Assembly: GCA_016177705.1 (NCBI GenBank)
Contig: JACOUT010000013.1
Coordinates: 186,001-250,000 of the forward strand
From: Deltaproteobacteria bacterium
Lineage (GTDB): Bacteria; Myxococcota; UBA727; VGSZ01
Length of the DNA stretch: 64,000 nucleotides
Reading direction: 5' to 3'
Part shown: piece after piece, positions 1-9,308 of the stretch
How the letters are laid out: every line of letters starts with the position of its first letter
Numbering within the stretch: position 1 is the first letter of the stretch
Made by a program: the position numbers and the translations under genes
Notes under the pieces: generated by a model
The model's input: only the letters and a program-made list of their open reading frames with translations
Databases searched by the model: none
Told to the model about the DNA's origin: nothing

Positions 1-2
1 AC

Positions 3-1394
3 ATCGACTGGGATGGCTTCAAGAAAGCGGAGGCCGCGCATGCCGAGGTCTCAGCCGGGGAGCTGGGCACCGCGGGCACCGCCGACCTCTACAAGCAGCT
101 CAAGGGTGAGGTGGGCGCCACCGTGTTCCTCGGCTACGGCGCGCAGGAGGGAGCGGGCCGCGTGGTCGCGCTCCTCAAGGACGGCAAGAAGGTGGGCGCG
201 CTCGGCCAGGGCGAGCGCGGCCTGGTCTTGCTCGATCGCACCCCCTTCTACGGGGAGAGCGGCGGGCAGGTGGGCGACAGCGGCGAGCTGCGCTCGGCGG
301 GCGCCGTGCTCAAGGTCGCCGACACCAAGAAGGAAGCAGAGCTGCACTTGCACCAGGTCGAGATCGTGCAGGGTGGCGTCGAGGTGGGCCAGACGGTCGA
401 GGCGCGCGTCGACGGCGAGCGGCTCGAGCGCACCCGCAAGAACCACTCGGCGACGCACCTGCTCCATTGGGCGCTGCGCAAGGTGCTCGGCGAGCACGTG
501 ACGCAGAAGGGCTCGATGGTGTCGCCCGAGCGGCTGCGCTTCGACTTCTCGCACTTCGAGGCCATGACGTCCGACGAGTTGCGGAAGGTCGAAGACATCG
601 TCAACGACATGGTGCTCGAGAACGTCAGCGCGGACATCGCGGAGATGGCGATCGACGACGCCAAGAAGAAGGGCGCGATGGCGCTGTTCGGCGAGAAGTA
701 TGGTGAGCGCGTGCGCGTGGTCGCGTTCCCAACCACGAAGGGCCCGTCCGTCGAGCTGTGTGGCGGCATCCACGTGCGGCGCACCGGCGACATCGGACTG
801 TTTCGCGTCACCAGCGAAGGGCCGCTCGCCGCCGGCGTGCGCCGCTTGGAGGCGGTCACCGGCAAGGGCGCGCTCGAGCTGGTGCGCAAGCAGAGCGCGC
901 TGCTCGGTGACGCGGCGCGCGCGCTCAAGATCGGCGTCGACGAGGTGCCGGCGCGCATCGAGAAGCTGCAGGAGAGCTTGCGCGCGGCCGAGCGCGAGCT
1001 CGAGAAGGGGCGGCAGAAGGCGCAGACGCAGGCCGCGGGCGACGCCGTCGGCGCGGCGGTTGACGTCGGCGGCATCAAGGTGCTCGCGCAGCGCCTCACC
1101 GACGTCGACCCAAAGAGCCTGCGCGACTACGCCGACAAGCTGCGCGACCAGCTCAAGAGCGGCGTGGTGGTGCTCGGGCTGCCGTCCGGCGACGACAAGG
1201 TGACGCTCTTGGTCGCGCTCACCGCCGACCTGGTCGGCAAGCTGCACGCGGGCAAGATGATCGGCGAGCTGTCGGCCGTGGTCGGCGGCAAAGGCGGCGG
1301 CAAGCCCGACTTCGCGCAGGCGGGCGGCAGCGCGCCCGGCAAGCTCGACGAGGCGTTCAAGCTGGCGGTCGAGCTGGTGCGGCGCGCGGGCTGA
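3..1394 (+). CDS. alaS: Alanyl-tRNA synthetase, C-terminal part (5' end outside window)
   Basis: Charges tRNA-Ala with alanine in the cytoplasm and clears mischarged tRNA. The visible 463 residues hold the end of the catalytic half, the second-additional editing domain and the C-terminal DHHA1-type domain. The editing zinc site is visible as NHSATHLLH (nt about 441) and CGGIHVRRTGD (nt about 760). The usual form of the latter is CGGTHV, so Thr to Ile is a small deviation that leaves the Cys and His ligands intact. A coiled-coil-like stretch rich in Glu, Arg and Lys follows (nt 950-1030), then a glycine-rich C-Ala region ending in the KGGGKPDFAQAGG signature. The frame is open from base 3, so the start lies upstream. 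It converges with the OmpA-family gene. Confidence 0.97.
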   Translation: MDWDGFKKAEAAHAEVSAGELGTAGTADLYKQLKGEVGATVFLGYGAQEGAGRVVALLKDGKKVGALGQGERGLVLLDRTPFYGESGGQVGDSGELRSAGAVLKVADTKKEAELHLHQVEIVQGGVEVGQTVEARVDGERLERTRKNHSATHLLHWALRKVLGEHVTQKGSMVSPERLRFDFSHFEAMTSDELRKVEDIVNDMVLENVSADIAEMAIDDAKKKGAMALFGEKYGERVRVVAFPTTKGPSVELCGGIHVRRTGDIGLFRVTSEGPLAAGVRRLEAVTGKGALELVRKQSALLGDAARALKIGVDEVPARIEKLQESLRAAERELEKGRQKAQTQAAGDAVGAAVDVGGIKVLAQRLTDVDPKSLRDYADKLRDQLKSGVVVLGLPSGDDKVTLLVALTADLVGKLHAGKMIGELSAVVGGKGGGKPDFAQAGGSAPGKLDEAFKLAVELVRRAG

Positions 1395-1411
1395 CGAGCC
1401 GCCGCGGCGGC

Positions 1412-2860
1412 CTACTCCGCCTCGACCACCTTGAACTCGACGCGGCGGTTCGACGCGCGGCCGCGCGCCGTGTCGTTGCTCGCGATCGGCTTGTCTTGGC
1501 CGAAGCCCTGCGCCACCAGGCGGGAGCCGTCGACGCCCTTCTTGATCAGGTAATCGCGCACCGAGTTGGCGCGTGCGTCGGACAACTTCTGGTTCTTGTC
1601 CGGCACGCCCTGGCTGTCGGTGTGGCCCTCGACGCGCACCTGCTTGATCCACGTCTTCTCGACGATGATCCCCGCCACCTGATCGAGCAGCGGGAAGCTG
1701 CGCGGCTGGATGGTTGCCTTGCCGGTGTCGAAGTACACCATGTCGAGGATCTTGAGCGCCTCGCGCGTGACCACGACGAGCTGCTTCTTGGCCGCCGGAC
1801 AACCCTGGTTGTCCACCGGGCCTGCTTCGGCGGGGCAGTTGTCGGCGCGATCGACCACGCCGTCCTTGTCGGTGTCGACGAGTGGGCAGCCCTGCTCGTC
1901 GGCGATGCCGGGCTCGAAGGGGCAACGATCGTCGACGTCGAGCACGCCGTCCTTGTCATTGTCCGGGTCGGGGATACCGTTACCGTCCTCGAAGCCGTCC
2001 TTGTCCTCCGGCTGATCGGGCGCGCCATCGACGTCGTCGTTGATGCCGTCGCCGTCCTTGTCGAGCACGGGCGGCGGCGGGCAACCGTGGAAGCTGCTCA
2101 TGCCGGCCTCGTTCGGGCAGCGGTCGGAGCCGTCGAGCACGCCGTCGCGATCGTTGTCGGGCTCGGGGGCGCCGTCCTGATCCTCGAAGCCGTCCTTGTC
2201 CTCGGGATCGTCGGGCGCACGATCGACGTCGTCATTGACGCCGTCGCCGTCGCGATCGAGCATGGGCGGCGGCGGCACCTCGAACGGGATGGCGTCGAAC
2301 GACGCAGCGAGGCCGACGGTACCGAGCAGCGTGTGGCGCGCCGCGGTGCCCGAGTCGAACAGCAGCATGGCGCGCACGAAGGGTCCGATCGAGAGCGCGC
2401 CCATGCCGAGCTGGTAGCCGAGCGCGGCGTCGAGCCCGAACTGCGCGCCGTCGAAGACGCCGACGCCGACGTGCGCAGCGGTCCAGAGGTTGCCGCCCGG
2501 CTGGTCGTCGAAGAAGCGCAGCCGCGGCCCCGCACCGACGTAGAGCTGCGGCGCCACCGTGAACTCCTCGGCCTGGCCGTTGTACGCGTTGGTGATCGGC
2601 GGGATCACCTGGAAGCCGGCGCCGCCGATGACCTCGAGCGCGAGCGGGCGAAACACCTGGTAGTCGAGGCCCGCCACCAGATGGCCGCCGTAGGCCTGGG
2701 CGGCGCCGAGCCCCTCGACCACGGTCGAGCCGTAGCGTCCGGTGAAGGGTGCGCCGAGCGCGAGGTCGACGTCGAGGTTGAGGCGTCCGCTCTCGGCAGC
2801 CACCGGCACGGCAGTTACCAGGACGCCGAGCATCGCGAACCGCTGGACCAATGACACCAT
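1412..2860 (-). CDS. OmpA-family outer-membrane protein with thrombospondin type 3 repeats
   Basis: Predicted 482-residue envelope protein that anchors the outer membrane to peptidoglycan. Residues 1-22 form a signal peptide ending VAAES. Residues 25-195 look like a small beta-barrel (alternating hydrophobic and glycine-rich strands). Residues 200-355 hold Asp-rich calcium-binding TSP3 repeats of the type DRDGDGVNDDVD and DKDGVLDVDDRCP with paired cysteines. Residues 365-482 are an OmpA C-terminal domain, with VEGHTDSQG and a final NRRVEF, the peptidoglycan-binding signature. The ATG at 2860 was chosen because GGGGAGAAGCG precedes it and the signal peptide begins there; the frame stays open far upstream but that part is Arg-rich shadow sequence. 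Barrel-TSP3-OmpA proteins are common in Myxococcota. Confidence 0.93.
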   Translation of the reverse strand: MVSLVQRFAMLGVLVTAVPVAAESGRLNLDVDLALGAPFTGRYGSTVVEGLGAAQAYGGHLVAGLDYQVFRPLALEVIGGAGFQVIPPITNAYNGQAEEFTVAPQLYVGAGPRLRFFDDQPGGNLWTAAHVGVGVFDGAQFGLDAALGYQLGMGALSIGPFVRAMLLFDSGTAARHTLLGTVGLAASFDAIPFEVPPPPMLDRDGDGVNDDVDRAPDDPEDKDGFEDQDGAPEPDNDRDGVLDGSDRCPNEAGMSSFHGCPPPPVLDKDGDGINDDVDGAPDQPEDKDGFEDGNGIPDPDNDKDGVLDVDDRCPFEPGIADEQGCPLVDTDKDGVVDRADNCPAEAGPVDNQGCPAAKKQLVVVTREALKILDMVYFDTGKATIQPRSFPLLDQVAGIIVEKTWIKQVRVEGHTDSQGVPDKNQKLSDARANSVRDYLIKKGVDGSRLVAQGFGQDKPIASNDTARGRASNRRVEFKVVEAE

Positions 2861-3081
2861 CGCTTCTCCCCACGGGTGGATCCGGCGAGTGGCGGATCCG
2901 GCCGCTGTGCAAATACCACCGATGCCGGCGGTGCGCGCAAGCCCGGGCCTTGGGCTGCCGCCACGTGCGCAGGCGCCAGCACCCTGGTAGGGATTGGTCG
3001 CATCGGGCGACGAGGGGAACAGCCGCAGGACGCGCGCCCTCGCCCCCTCGGTTTGTGCGAGGGTTACATCGAGGAGGCTGC

Positions 3082-4872
3082 TTGGCGGTAGGACCGATTC
3101 GCATCGCGGCGCGACTCGACTACGCGACGCTCGAGGAGCTCGAGGCGGGCTTCGCCGAGCGGCTCGGCGAGCGCGAGCTGTTCCTGGCGCACGGCTCCTT
3201 CGGCAGCCTGCCCGACGAGCCGCGTGTCGGCGCCAGCGTGGTGGTCGAGGTGGCCACCGCCGCCGGCGAGACCGCGCTGGCGCTCGACGGCGTGATCGCG
3301 TGGGCCTACCCGCCCACGTTGGTGCCGCCCGGGCGCGAGCCGGGCACCGGCATCGCCATCGACCGCTTCCGCGACGGCTGCGAGGCCCGCGCCCAGCGCA
3401 TGCGGCGGCGCGGCGGGGCCGGCGTGCGCGTGCGTCCACCAGGCTCGCGGCTCAAGGCGCCCGCCATCGACCGCGGCAAGAAGGAGGTGCCGACGCCGCG
3501 CAAGCTCCCCGCCTCGCTGTTCGAAACCGGGGCGCAGCCACAGCCAACGGCGCCCGAGCCGTCCTGGCACGCGCCAGCCCCGCGCCTGATGGGGCTCTCG
3601 CTCGAGCGGAGCCTCGACAAGGCGCCGGTCGCCGCGCTGTCGCCCCTACCGCGCGAGGTCCCCGACCACCACCTGCCCGCTCCGCCGGTGCGCGTCGGCG
3701 CCGACGTGCCGTCCGCGGTCTCCTTGGACGGCCTACCGGACCTCCCTGGCGCGGGTGGCAGCTCCGCCTTCGAACAAGTGCCGACCGACGTCGATCTGCT
3801 CCGCTCCGTATCCGACGCCCAGCTCGTCGAGGAAGAGCGGCGCGGCGCGCTGTTCGACCGCCGTCCGCTGATCGACGTCACGGGGCCGCGTGTGGCGCCG
3901 CTGGCGGTGCCCGCCTCGGTGACGGTCCCGGTTGTTCCCGCCGGCGAGCTCGCGGCTGCCCCGCCGCCGCCGGCGGAGCCGGAGGTCGTCTCCGACGAGG
4001 ACGTCTCACCGGTCGACGAGGACTCCACGGGCAGCCACGAGGTGCCGATCTCGAAGCTGCCGAGCCTCGAAGCTGCCGACTTCGAGACCGCCGATCACCA
4101 GACCGTCGCCCCGCCGACCTCCTCCTCGGGCGCGGCGGACTGGGAGGGGCGCACCGAGCACGGCCTCGACGCGAGCGAGCCGACCGCCGAAGCGTCCGAG
4201 CCCGATCGCACGGCGCTGCCGGCGCGCCCGCTGCCGGAGCCGCCGGCGTGGCCCATCGTCGAGCCGCGACCGCAGCGACCGCTCGGCATCGCCTTCATGG
4301 TCGCGCGGCGCACCCACGAACCGGTGGCGCTCGAGGTGCTCACCTGGCCCGCCGCCGGCACCAAGCGCGTCGGCGCGCTCGAGGAGGCGCGCGCGCAGGG
4401 TGGCGAGGCGCTCGACCAGGCCATCGCGTCGAGCCAATGGCTCGCGCGCGACGCCTCGTCCGACACGGTCGGTGATGGTGACGAGCTGCCCCGTGAGTTC
4501 GATGCCGGCCTGACCGATCCCGGGCGGCGCGTGGTCGACGTGGTGGGCGCGGCGGTGCAGGCCGCGGCCGACGAGCCCGACGAGGACGACGTGTTCTCCG
4601 AACGGCTCGCGCGCCCGGCGTCGACGCTGGCAAACCCGGCGCTCGACGAGGCCACCGTGGCCGAGGACGTCGAGGTGCCGCCGGCCCCCGCCGTCGACGA
4701 GGCCGCCACCGTCGCGGGCGAGGACACTGCCGACGGCGTACGCGGCGCGGCGCCGCTGCTCCCCGACGATGAGATCGAGACCGACCGCGAGCTGCGCCGC
4801 CCACCGACCGAGGCCTCACCAGCGACCAGAAGCCGCCTCGGCGTGCTGCAGCGCTTCCTCGGCAAGCGCTGA
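3082..4872 (+). CDS. Probable PilZ-like domain protein with long acidic low-complexity tail
   Basis: A 596-residue protein. The first 100 residues (RIAARLDYATLEELEAGF, then FLAHGSFGSLPDEPRVG, ending GTGIAIDRF) resemble the PilZ-like domain found in many myxobacterial paralogues, a family that can bind cyclic di-GMP. The canonical RxxxR of c-di-GMP binders is not evident, so binding is uncertain. The rest is rich in Pro, Ala, Glu and Asp and probably disordered. The start is a TTG at 3082 preceded by CGAGGAGGCTGC, a strong ribosome binding site 5 bases away; the open frame reaching 2851 overlaps the divergent OmpA gene and is not needed. The 221-bp gap to that gene must hold both promoters. 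The 3' end lies 3 bases from the convergent glyS. Confidence 0.8.
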   Translation: MAVGPIRIAARLDYATLEELEAGFAERLGERELFLAHGSFGSLPDEPRVGASVVVEVATAAGETALALDGVIAWAYPPTLVPPGREPGTGIAIDRFRDGCEARAQRMRRRGGAGVRVRPPGSRLKAPAIDRGKKEVPTPRKLPASLFETGAQPQPTAPEPSWHAPAPRLMGLSLERSLDKAPVAALSPLPREVPDHHLPAPPVRVGADVPSAVSLDGLPDLPGAGGSSAFEQVPTDVDLLRSVSDAQLVEEERRGALFDRRPLIDVTGPRVAPLAVPASVTVPVVPAGELAAAPPPPAEPEVVSDEDVSPVDEDSTGSHEVPISKLPSLEAADFETADHQTVAPPTSSSGAADWEGRTEHGLDASEPTAEASEPDRTALPARPLPEPPAWPIVEPRPQRPLGIAFMVARRTHEPVALEVLTWPAAGTKRVGALEEARAQGGEALDQAIASSQWLARDASSDTVGDGDELPREFDAGLTDPGRRVVDVVGAAVQAAADEPDEDDVFSERLARPASTLANPALDEATVAEDVEVPPAPAVDEAATVAGEDTADGVRGAAPLLPDDEIETDRELRRPPTEASPATRSRLGVLQRFLGKR

Positions 4873-4875
4873 GCG

Positions 4876-7035
4876 TTACGCTTCGAGCTGCACTTTTGTG
4901 AAGTCGGCGACCTCGACGAGCTGCTCCTCGAGCCGCGCCAGCAGGCCGAGCCGCGCGTCGCGCAGCGCCGGGTCGTCGGCCATCACCAGCACCTTGTCGA
5001 AAAAGCGGTCGACCGAGGGCCGCAGCCGCGCCAGGTCGGCGGCGCCGCGGGCGCGCAGCTCGGTGAGGTCGACGCCCTCCGGCATGCCGCGCGCCTCCAC
5101 GCCGGCGAGCGCGTCGTAGAGGGCGCGCTCGGCGTCGTCGACCAGCCGCGACGGGTCGAGCTCGGTCGGCGCCAGGCCCTTCTGGCGCGCCTGCGCCAGG
5201 ATGTTGCCCACGCGCTTGAAGGTCGCCGCGAGCGACACGAAGGACGCGCCCTGCTCGGCGCGCAGCTTGGCGAGCGCGGTGACCCGCGCGTCGACGTCGG
5301 GCAGGTCGTTGACGCCGCCGCGCGCGGCCATGGCGGCGTCGACGATGTCCTCCGCGCCGGCGAGCCCTTGCGCTGCGGCGCGCTCCACCAGCACGCCGCG
5401 CACTCGCCCACGAAGGAACTCGACCGTCTGCTTGATGAGCGCGACCGGATCGACCTTCTCGAGCTTCTTCTGGGTGCGGTACGCCGACACGGCAAAGGTG
5501 ACCGCGTCCTCGAGCGAGACGCGGAAGCCGTGTCCGATCATGATCTGCGCGCAGCCGATGGCCGCGCGCCGGAGCGCGAACGGATCGGCCGAGCCGGTGG
5601 GCGCCTTGCCGATGCCGATGATGCCGACGATGGTGTCGAGCCGATCGGCGATGCCGACGATGGCGCCCTCGACGCCGGTGGGCAGCGCGGCGCCCGCGTG
5701 GCGCGGCGCGTAGTGCTCCTCGATACCCGCGGCCACGGCCGCGGGCTCGCCGTCGTGCCGCGCGTAGGTGCGGCCCATCACCCCCTGCAGCTCGGGGAAC
5801 TCGTTGACGACGCCGGTGACCAGGTCGCACTTGCACAGCGCCGCGGTGCGGAACACGCCGACCAGCGTCGCCTGCGCCAGGCCCATGCGCATGCCGAGAT
5901 GGGTGGATAGCGCCTGCAGGCGCTCGGTCTTGTCGGCGAGTGTGCCGAGCTCGCGCTGGAACACCATCTGCTTCAAGCGCGGCCCGCGCGAGGCGAGCGT
6001 GCTCTCGCGGTCGGTGCGGAAGTAGAAGGCGCCGTCCTCGAAGCGAGCGCGCAGCACGCGCGCGTTGCCTGCGGCGAGCGCGGCCTTCTGCGGGGATTCG
6101 CTGCCCGCGACGACGACGAAGGCGGGGCGCAGCGTGCCCGTGCCGTCCACCACCGCGAAGTACTTCTGGTGCTCGCGCATCTCGGAGACGAGCAGCTCCT
6201 TGGGCATCTCCAAGAAACGCTCCTCGAAGTGGCCGAGCACCGGGAAGGGCTTCTCGACCAGGTTCTTGACGATGTCGAGCAGCGGCTCGTCGGGGAGGAG
6301 TTCGCCGCCCGCCTCCTTGGCGAGCTTGCCCGCCAGCTCGCGGATCAGCTGCTTGCGCTCGGCGCGATCGAGCACCACCTGGCCTTGCTCGAGCGCGGCG
6401 CGGTACTGGCTCACGCTCGTAACTCTCACCTCGGCGGGCGCGTGGTAGCGGTGGCCGCGTGTGGTGTCGCCGCTGACGACGTCGGCGAAGCGCACCGAGA
6501 GCGCACGGCCGCCGAACAGCGCCAACAGCCATTGCACGGGCCGCGCGAAAACCTGTTTGTGCGTTGCGCGCCCGTCGCCCCACGACATGGTCTTCTTGCA
6601 GGGGATCTTGGGCAGTACCCCCTCGAGCAGCGCGCCCAGCACCTCGGCCGCGGGCCGGCCCGTCTCGCGCCGCTTGGCCGCGATCACCGTGCCCTTCTTG
6701 CCCGGCGTTTCGTAGAGGTCGCTCGCGCGCAGGTCGTTCTTCTTCAAGAACGCCTCGCCTGCCGGCGTGAGGGTGCGCGAACCGTCGGCGCCCACGCTCC
6801 ACGCGACGCTCGTGGGCGGGCCTTGCAGCTCCTCCTCGAGGTCGGACTGGCGCGCCGCCACGTCGTCCACCATGACCACCAGGCGCCGCGGTGTGCCGTC
6901 GGCGAGCACGCGGCCGTGCGGCAGGCGCGCCGCCGTCAGCGCATCGTCGACGGCCCGCTCGAGAAACGCGAGCGCGGGATCGATGAAGCCGGCCGGCAGC
7001 TCCTCGCAGCCGATCTCGAACAACAGCTCAGGCAT
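4876..7035 (-). CDS. glyS: Glycyl-tRNA synthetase beta subunit
   Basis: A 719-residue subunit of the bacterial alpha2-beta2 glycyl-tRNA synthetase, contributing tRNA recognition. It begins with the family signature MPELLFEIGCEELPAGFIDP and carries the HD-like region and anticodon-binding C-terminus (DRFFDKVLVMADDPALRDAR, residues about 670-690). Length is normal for the family (about 690). It overlaps the glyQ stop by 8 bases, so the two subunits are probably translated together in equal amounts. Confidence 0.98.
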   Translation of the reverse strand: MPELLFEIGCEELPAGFIDPALAFLERAVDDALTAARLPHGRVLADGTPRRLVVMVDDVAARQSDLEEELQGPPTSVAWSVGADGSRTLTPAGEAFLKKNDLRASDLYETPGKKGTVIAAKRRETGRPAAEVLGALLEGVLPKIPCKKTMSWGDGRATHKQVFARPVQWLLALFGGRALSVRFADVVSGDTTRGHRYHAPAEVRVTSVSQYRAALEQGQVVLDRAERKQLIRELAGKLAKEAGGELLPDEPLLDIVKNLVEKPFPVLGHFEERFLEMPKELLVSEMREHQKYFAVVDGTGTLRPAFVVVAGSESPQKAALAAGNARVLRARFEDGAFYFRTDRESTLASRGPRLKQMVFQRELGTLADKTERLQALSTHLGMRMGLAQATLVGVFRTAALCKCDLVTGVVNEFPELQGVMGRTYARHDGEPAAVAAGIEEHYAPRHAGAALPTGVEGAIVGIADRLDTIVGIIGIGKAPTGSADPFALRRAAIGCAQIMIGHGFRVSLEDAVTFAVSAYRTQKKLEKVDPVALIKQTVEFLRGRVRGVLVERAAAQGLAGAEDIVDAAMAARGGVNDLPDVDARVTALAKLRAEQGASFVSLAATFKRVGNILAQARQKGLAPTELDPSRLVDDAERALYDALAGVEARGMPEGVDLTELRARGAADLARLRPSVDRFFDKVLVMADDPALRDARLGLLARLEEQLVEVADFTKVQLEA

Positions 7036-8122
7036 GGGGACCCTCGACGAAGAGTGCGCGCTCGGTGCCGCTCAGCATTGGGAAGCCGCGCGATGCGCGC
7101 GAGGCCAGGTAGGTCTCGGCGCAGCCGCGCGCCAGGTCGCGGATGCGCGCGATGTAGGCCGCGCGCTCGGTCTGGCTGACCACGCCGCGCGCCTGCAGCA
7201 CGTTGAACCAATGCGAGCACTTGAGCGTGTGCTCGTAGGCGGGCAGCACCAGCGGTCCCGGCTCCTCGACGGCGAGCAGGCGCTTGGCCTCGGCCTCGAA
7301 CTGCCCGAACTGCGCGAGCAACGCCGCCGTGTCGGCTTGCTTGAAGTTGTAGTGCGACCACTCGAGCTCGTCTTGCTTGTGCACGTCGCCGTAGCTGATC
7401 TTCTGCCCGCTCGGCAGCTCGGCCCACACCAGGTCGTAGACGTTCTCGACGTTCTGCAAATACATCGCGAGCCGCTCGAGCCCGTAGGTCAGCTCGACGG
7501 AGACGCGCGGCAGATCGAGGCCGCCGCACTGCTGGAAGTAGGTGAACTGGGTCACCTCCATGCCCTGCGCCCACACCTCCCAGCCGAGGCCGGCGGCGCC
7601 GAGCGCGGGGTGCTCCCAGTCGTCCTCGACGAAGCGCACGTCGAAGGCGACCGGGTCGATGCCGAGCTCGCGTAGGCTGTCGAGGTACTGCTCCTGGATG
7701 TCCTTGGGGCTCGGCTTCAGGATCACCTGGAACTGGTAGTAGTGCTGCAGCCGGTTCGGGTTCTCGCCGTAGCGACCGTCGGTAGGCCTCGACGAGGGCT
7801 CGACGTAGGCGACGTTCCACGGCTCGGGGCCGAGCACGCGCAGGAAGGTGTGCTTGTTGAGCGTGCCCGCGCCCACCTCGGTGCGCGTGGGCTGCACGAT
7901 CAGGCAGCCCTTGTTGGCCCAGAAGCGCTGCAAGCGCAGGATGACCTCCTGGAAGGTCGTCGCCGGCGGCGCCGCCGTCGACGAGGAGAAGCGCGTCACC
8001 GGCGGCAGCGGGGCTGCGCGGCCTTTGGGCGCGGGCTTCGGCTTGCGGCTAGCGGGCTTCGGCTTGCGGCCGACGGGCTTCGCCGCCTTCTTCGGAGCGG
8101 GCTTCTTCTTCTTGGCGGGCAT
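7028..8122 (-). CDS. glyQ: Glycyl-tRNA synthetase alpha subunit with basic N-terminal extension
   Basis: The catalytic class II subunit (364 residues) that forms glycyl-adenylate. The conserved core starts at TFQEVILRLQRFW (residue about 55), with the alpha-subunit signatures PTRTEVGAGTLNKHTFLR and LQHYYQFQVILKPSP. In front sits an unusual extension of about 50 residues with Lys-Pro-Ala repeats (KPKPASRKPKPAPKG), absent from the roughly 300-residue enzymes of other bacteria. The ATG at 8122 is preceded by GCAGGAGCACGC; an alternative start at 8140 would put the gene against the ridA stop and has no better ribosome site. It lies 14 bases after ridA and overlaps glyS by 8. Confidence 0.97.
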   Translation of the reverse strand: MPAKKKKPAPKKAAKPVGRKPKPASRKPKPAPKGRAAPLPPVTRFSSSTAAPPATTFQEVILRLQRFWANKGCLIVQPTRTEVGAGTLNKHTFLRVLGPEPWNVAYVEPSSRPTDGRYGENPNRLQHYYQFQVILKPSPKDIQEQYLDSLRELGIDPVAFDVRFVEDDWEHPALGAAGLGWEVWAQGMEVTQFTYFQQCGGLDLPRVSVELTYGLERLAMYLQNVENVYDLVWAELPSGQKISYGDVHKQDELEWSHYNFKQADTAALLAQFGQFEAEAKRLLAVEEPGPLVLPAYEHTLKCSHWFNVLQARGVVSQTERAAYIARIRDLARGCAETYLASRASRGFPMLSGTERALFVEGPHA

Positions 8123-8136
8123 GCGTGCTCCTGCGC

Positions 8137-8523
8137 TCACCGCTTGGCGGCGATGACCTCAATCTCGACCATGACGTCGCGCGGCAGGCGCGCCGCCTGC
8201 ACCGTGGAGCGCGCGGGCGGCTCCTTGGAGAAGCGCTTGGCGTACAGCTCGTTCATGGTGGCGAAGTCGCCCATGTCCGACAGCCAGCAGGTGGTCTTGA
8301 CGACGTCGTCGAAGGAGCAGCCGGCGGCGCTCAACAGGCCGGCGATGTTGTCGAGCACGCGCTCGGTCTGCACCGAGATGTTGCCTTCGACGAGCTGGCC
8401 GGTCTTGGGGTCGAGGGGGATCTGCCCCGAGCAGAACACCAGCTCCTTGGGCACGACCGCGATGGCCTGGGAGTAGGGGCCGATGGCCTTGGGAGCCTTG
8501 TCCGTCGAGATCGCGCGCCGCAT
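8137..8523 (-). CDS. ridA: RidA family 2-iminobutanoate/2-iminopropanoate deaminase
   Basis: A small cytosolic trimer that hydrolyses reactive enamine/imine intermediates made by PLP enzymes, protecting metabolism. The 128-residue length is the family norm. Signatures include AIGPYSQAI near residue 13, FCSGQIPLDPKTG, the catalytic arginine in PPARSTVQ and the terminal VEIEVIAAKR. The ATG at 8523 follows an excellent ribosome site (AGGAGG). It is the first gene of the ridA-glyQ-glyS run. Confidence 0.95.
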   Translation of the reverse strand: MRRAISTDKAPKAIGPYSQAIAVVPKELVFCSGQIPLDPKTGQLVEGNISVQTERVLDNIAGLLSAAGCSFDDVVKTTCWLSDMGDFATMNELYAKRFSKEPPARSTVQAARLPRDVMVEIEVIAAKR

Positions 8524-8651
8524 GTGAACCGCCTCCTGAGCGATGACCGGGTTGGTGGGTCGATGGCGGGGGCGGTGTTGGCCCATGCGGCCCGCCCTGT
8601 CCAGGGTTCGCCGGAAACGGCGACAGGGCGACGGGCGGAGCCGAAGGCCGA

Positions 8652-9287
8652 TCAGGAGAGGAGCGAGCGCACCAGGATGGCCTCGGCCAGGTCGTCCACC
8701 AGCGGCGACGCCGCGAAGGGGCCGCACACCTGTGCCAGCGTGGCGGGCTTCATCAAGCGGTCGTCGAAGCGCCCGTTCGAGCAGGCGCGCACGTGCTGGG
8801 CGAGCGCGAGCACGCCGGCCCGCCCTCCCGCTACCGGCAGGCCGCAGCCATCGAATTGGGTCTCGCGCTCGCGGGCGGTGAAGGCGCCGCCGAGCTCGTC
8901 GATGATGTCGACGAAGGCGAGGCGGTTGCGCACGCCGACCACGACCGCCGCCACGTCGCCCCAGACGAGCTGCGCCTGCGCGCCGTCTTTGCGAGCGCCC
9001 GCCACGCCGTCGTCGCGGACCAGCAGCGTGCGCGTCAGGAAGCGCTTGCCGTCCGTCAACAGGCCGTCTTTGTGGAACACCGCCGACGGCATGCCCTCGC
9101 CGCCGAGGCGCTCGGCCAGGGCAGCGGCGTCGGCGGCGGTGGGCCGCGACACCAACGCCCGCGGCGGCGGCACGGTCGCGTGCTGGCGCGCCTCATAGGG
9201 CGTGATCGACAAGACGCGGCTCAGACGCTCGACGCGCTCGTCGGGCGAGAGGTCGCTGTGCAAGACCGCGACGATGTGCCCCTGCAT
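8652..9287 (-). CDS. Hypothetical protein downstream of rel
   Basis: A 211-residue protein I do not recognise. It has no signal peptide and no obvious membrane segment. The composition is that of a real high-GC gene and it is balanced in charge. The N-terminal 40 residues (SPDERVERLSRVLSITPYEA) look helical. A central beta-rich part (QLVWGDVAAVVVGVRN followed by LAFVDIIDELGG) and a C-terminal helical part (FDDRLMKPATLAQVCG) follow. It starts 21 bases after the rel stop on the same strand, so it probably shares the rel transcript. No function can be assigned. Confidence 0.75.
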   Translation of the reverse strand: MQGHIVAVLHSDLSPDERVERLSRVLSITPYEARQHATVPPPRALVSRPTAADAAALAERLGGEGMPSAVFHKDGLLTDGKRFLTRTLLVRDDGVAGARKDGAQAQLVWGDVAAVVVGVRNRLAFVDIIDELGGAFTARERETQFDGCGLPVAGGRAGVLALAQHVRACSNGRFDDRLMKPATLAQVCGPFAASPLVDDLAEAILVRSLLS

Positions 9288-9308
9288 GCGCCCGACTTTA
9301 CCGCAGTG

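Noticed and set aside
51..1925. Long minus-strand open frame (624 codons) opposite alaS
   Set aside because: It is Arg/Ala-rich shadow sequence; the plus strand encodes recognisable AlaS and the 3' part is a wrong frame of the OmpA gene.
2860..3439. Upstream extension of the OmpA-family protein to a start at 3439
   Set aside because: It overlaps the divergent PilZ-like gene, is extremely Arg-rich, and would bury the obvious signal peptide and ribosome site at 2860.
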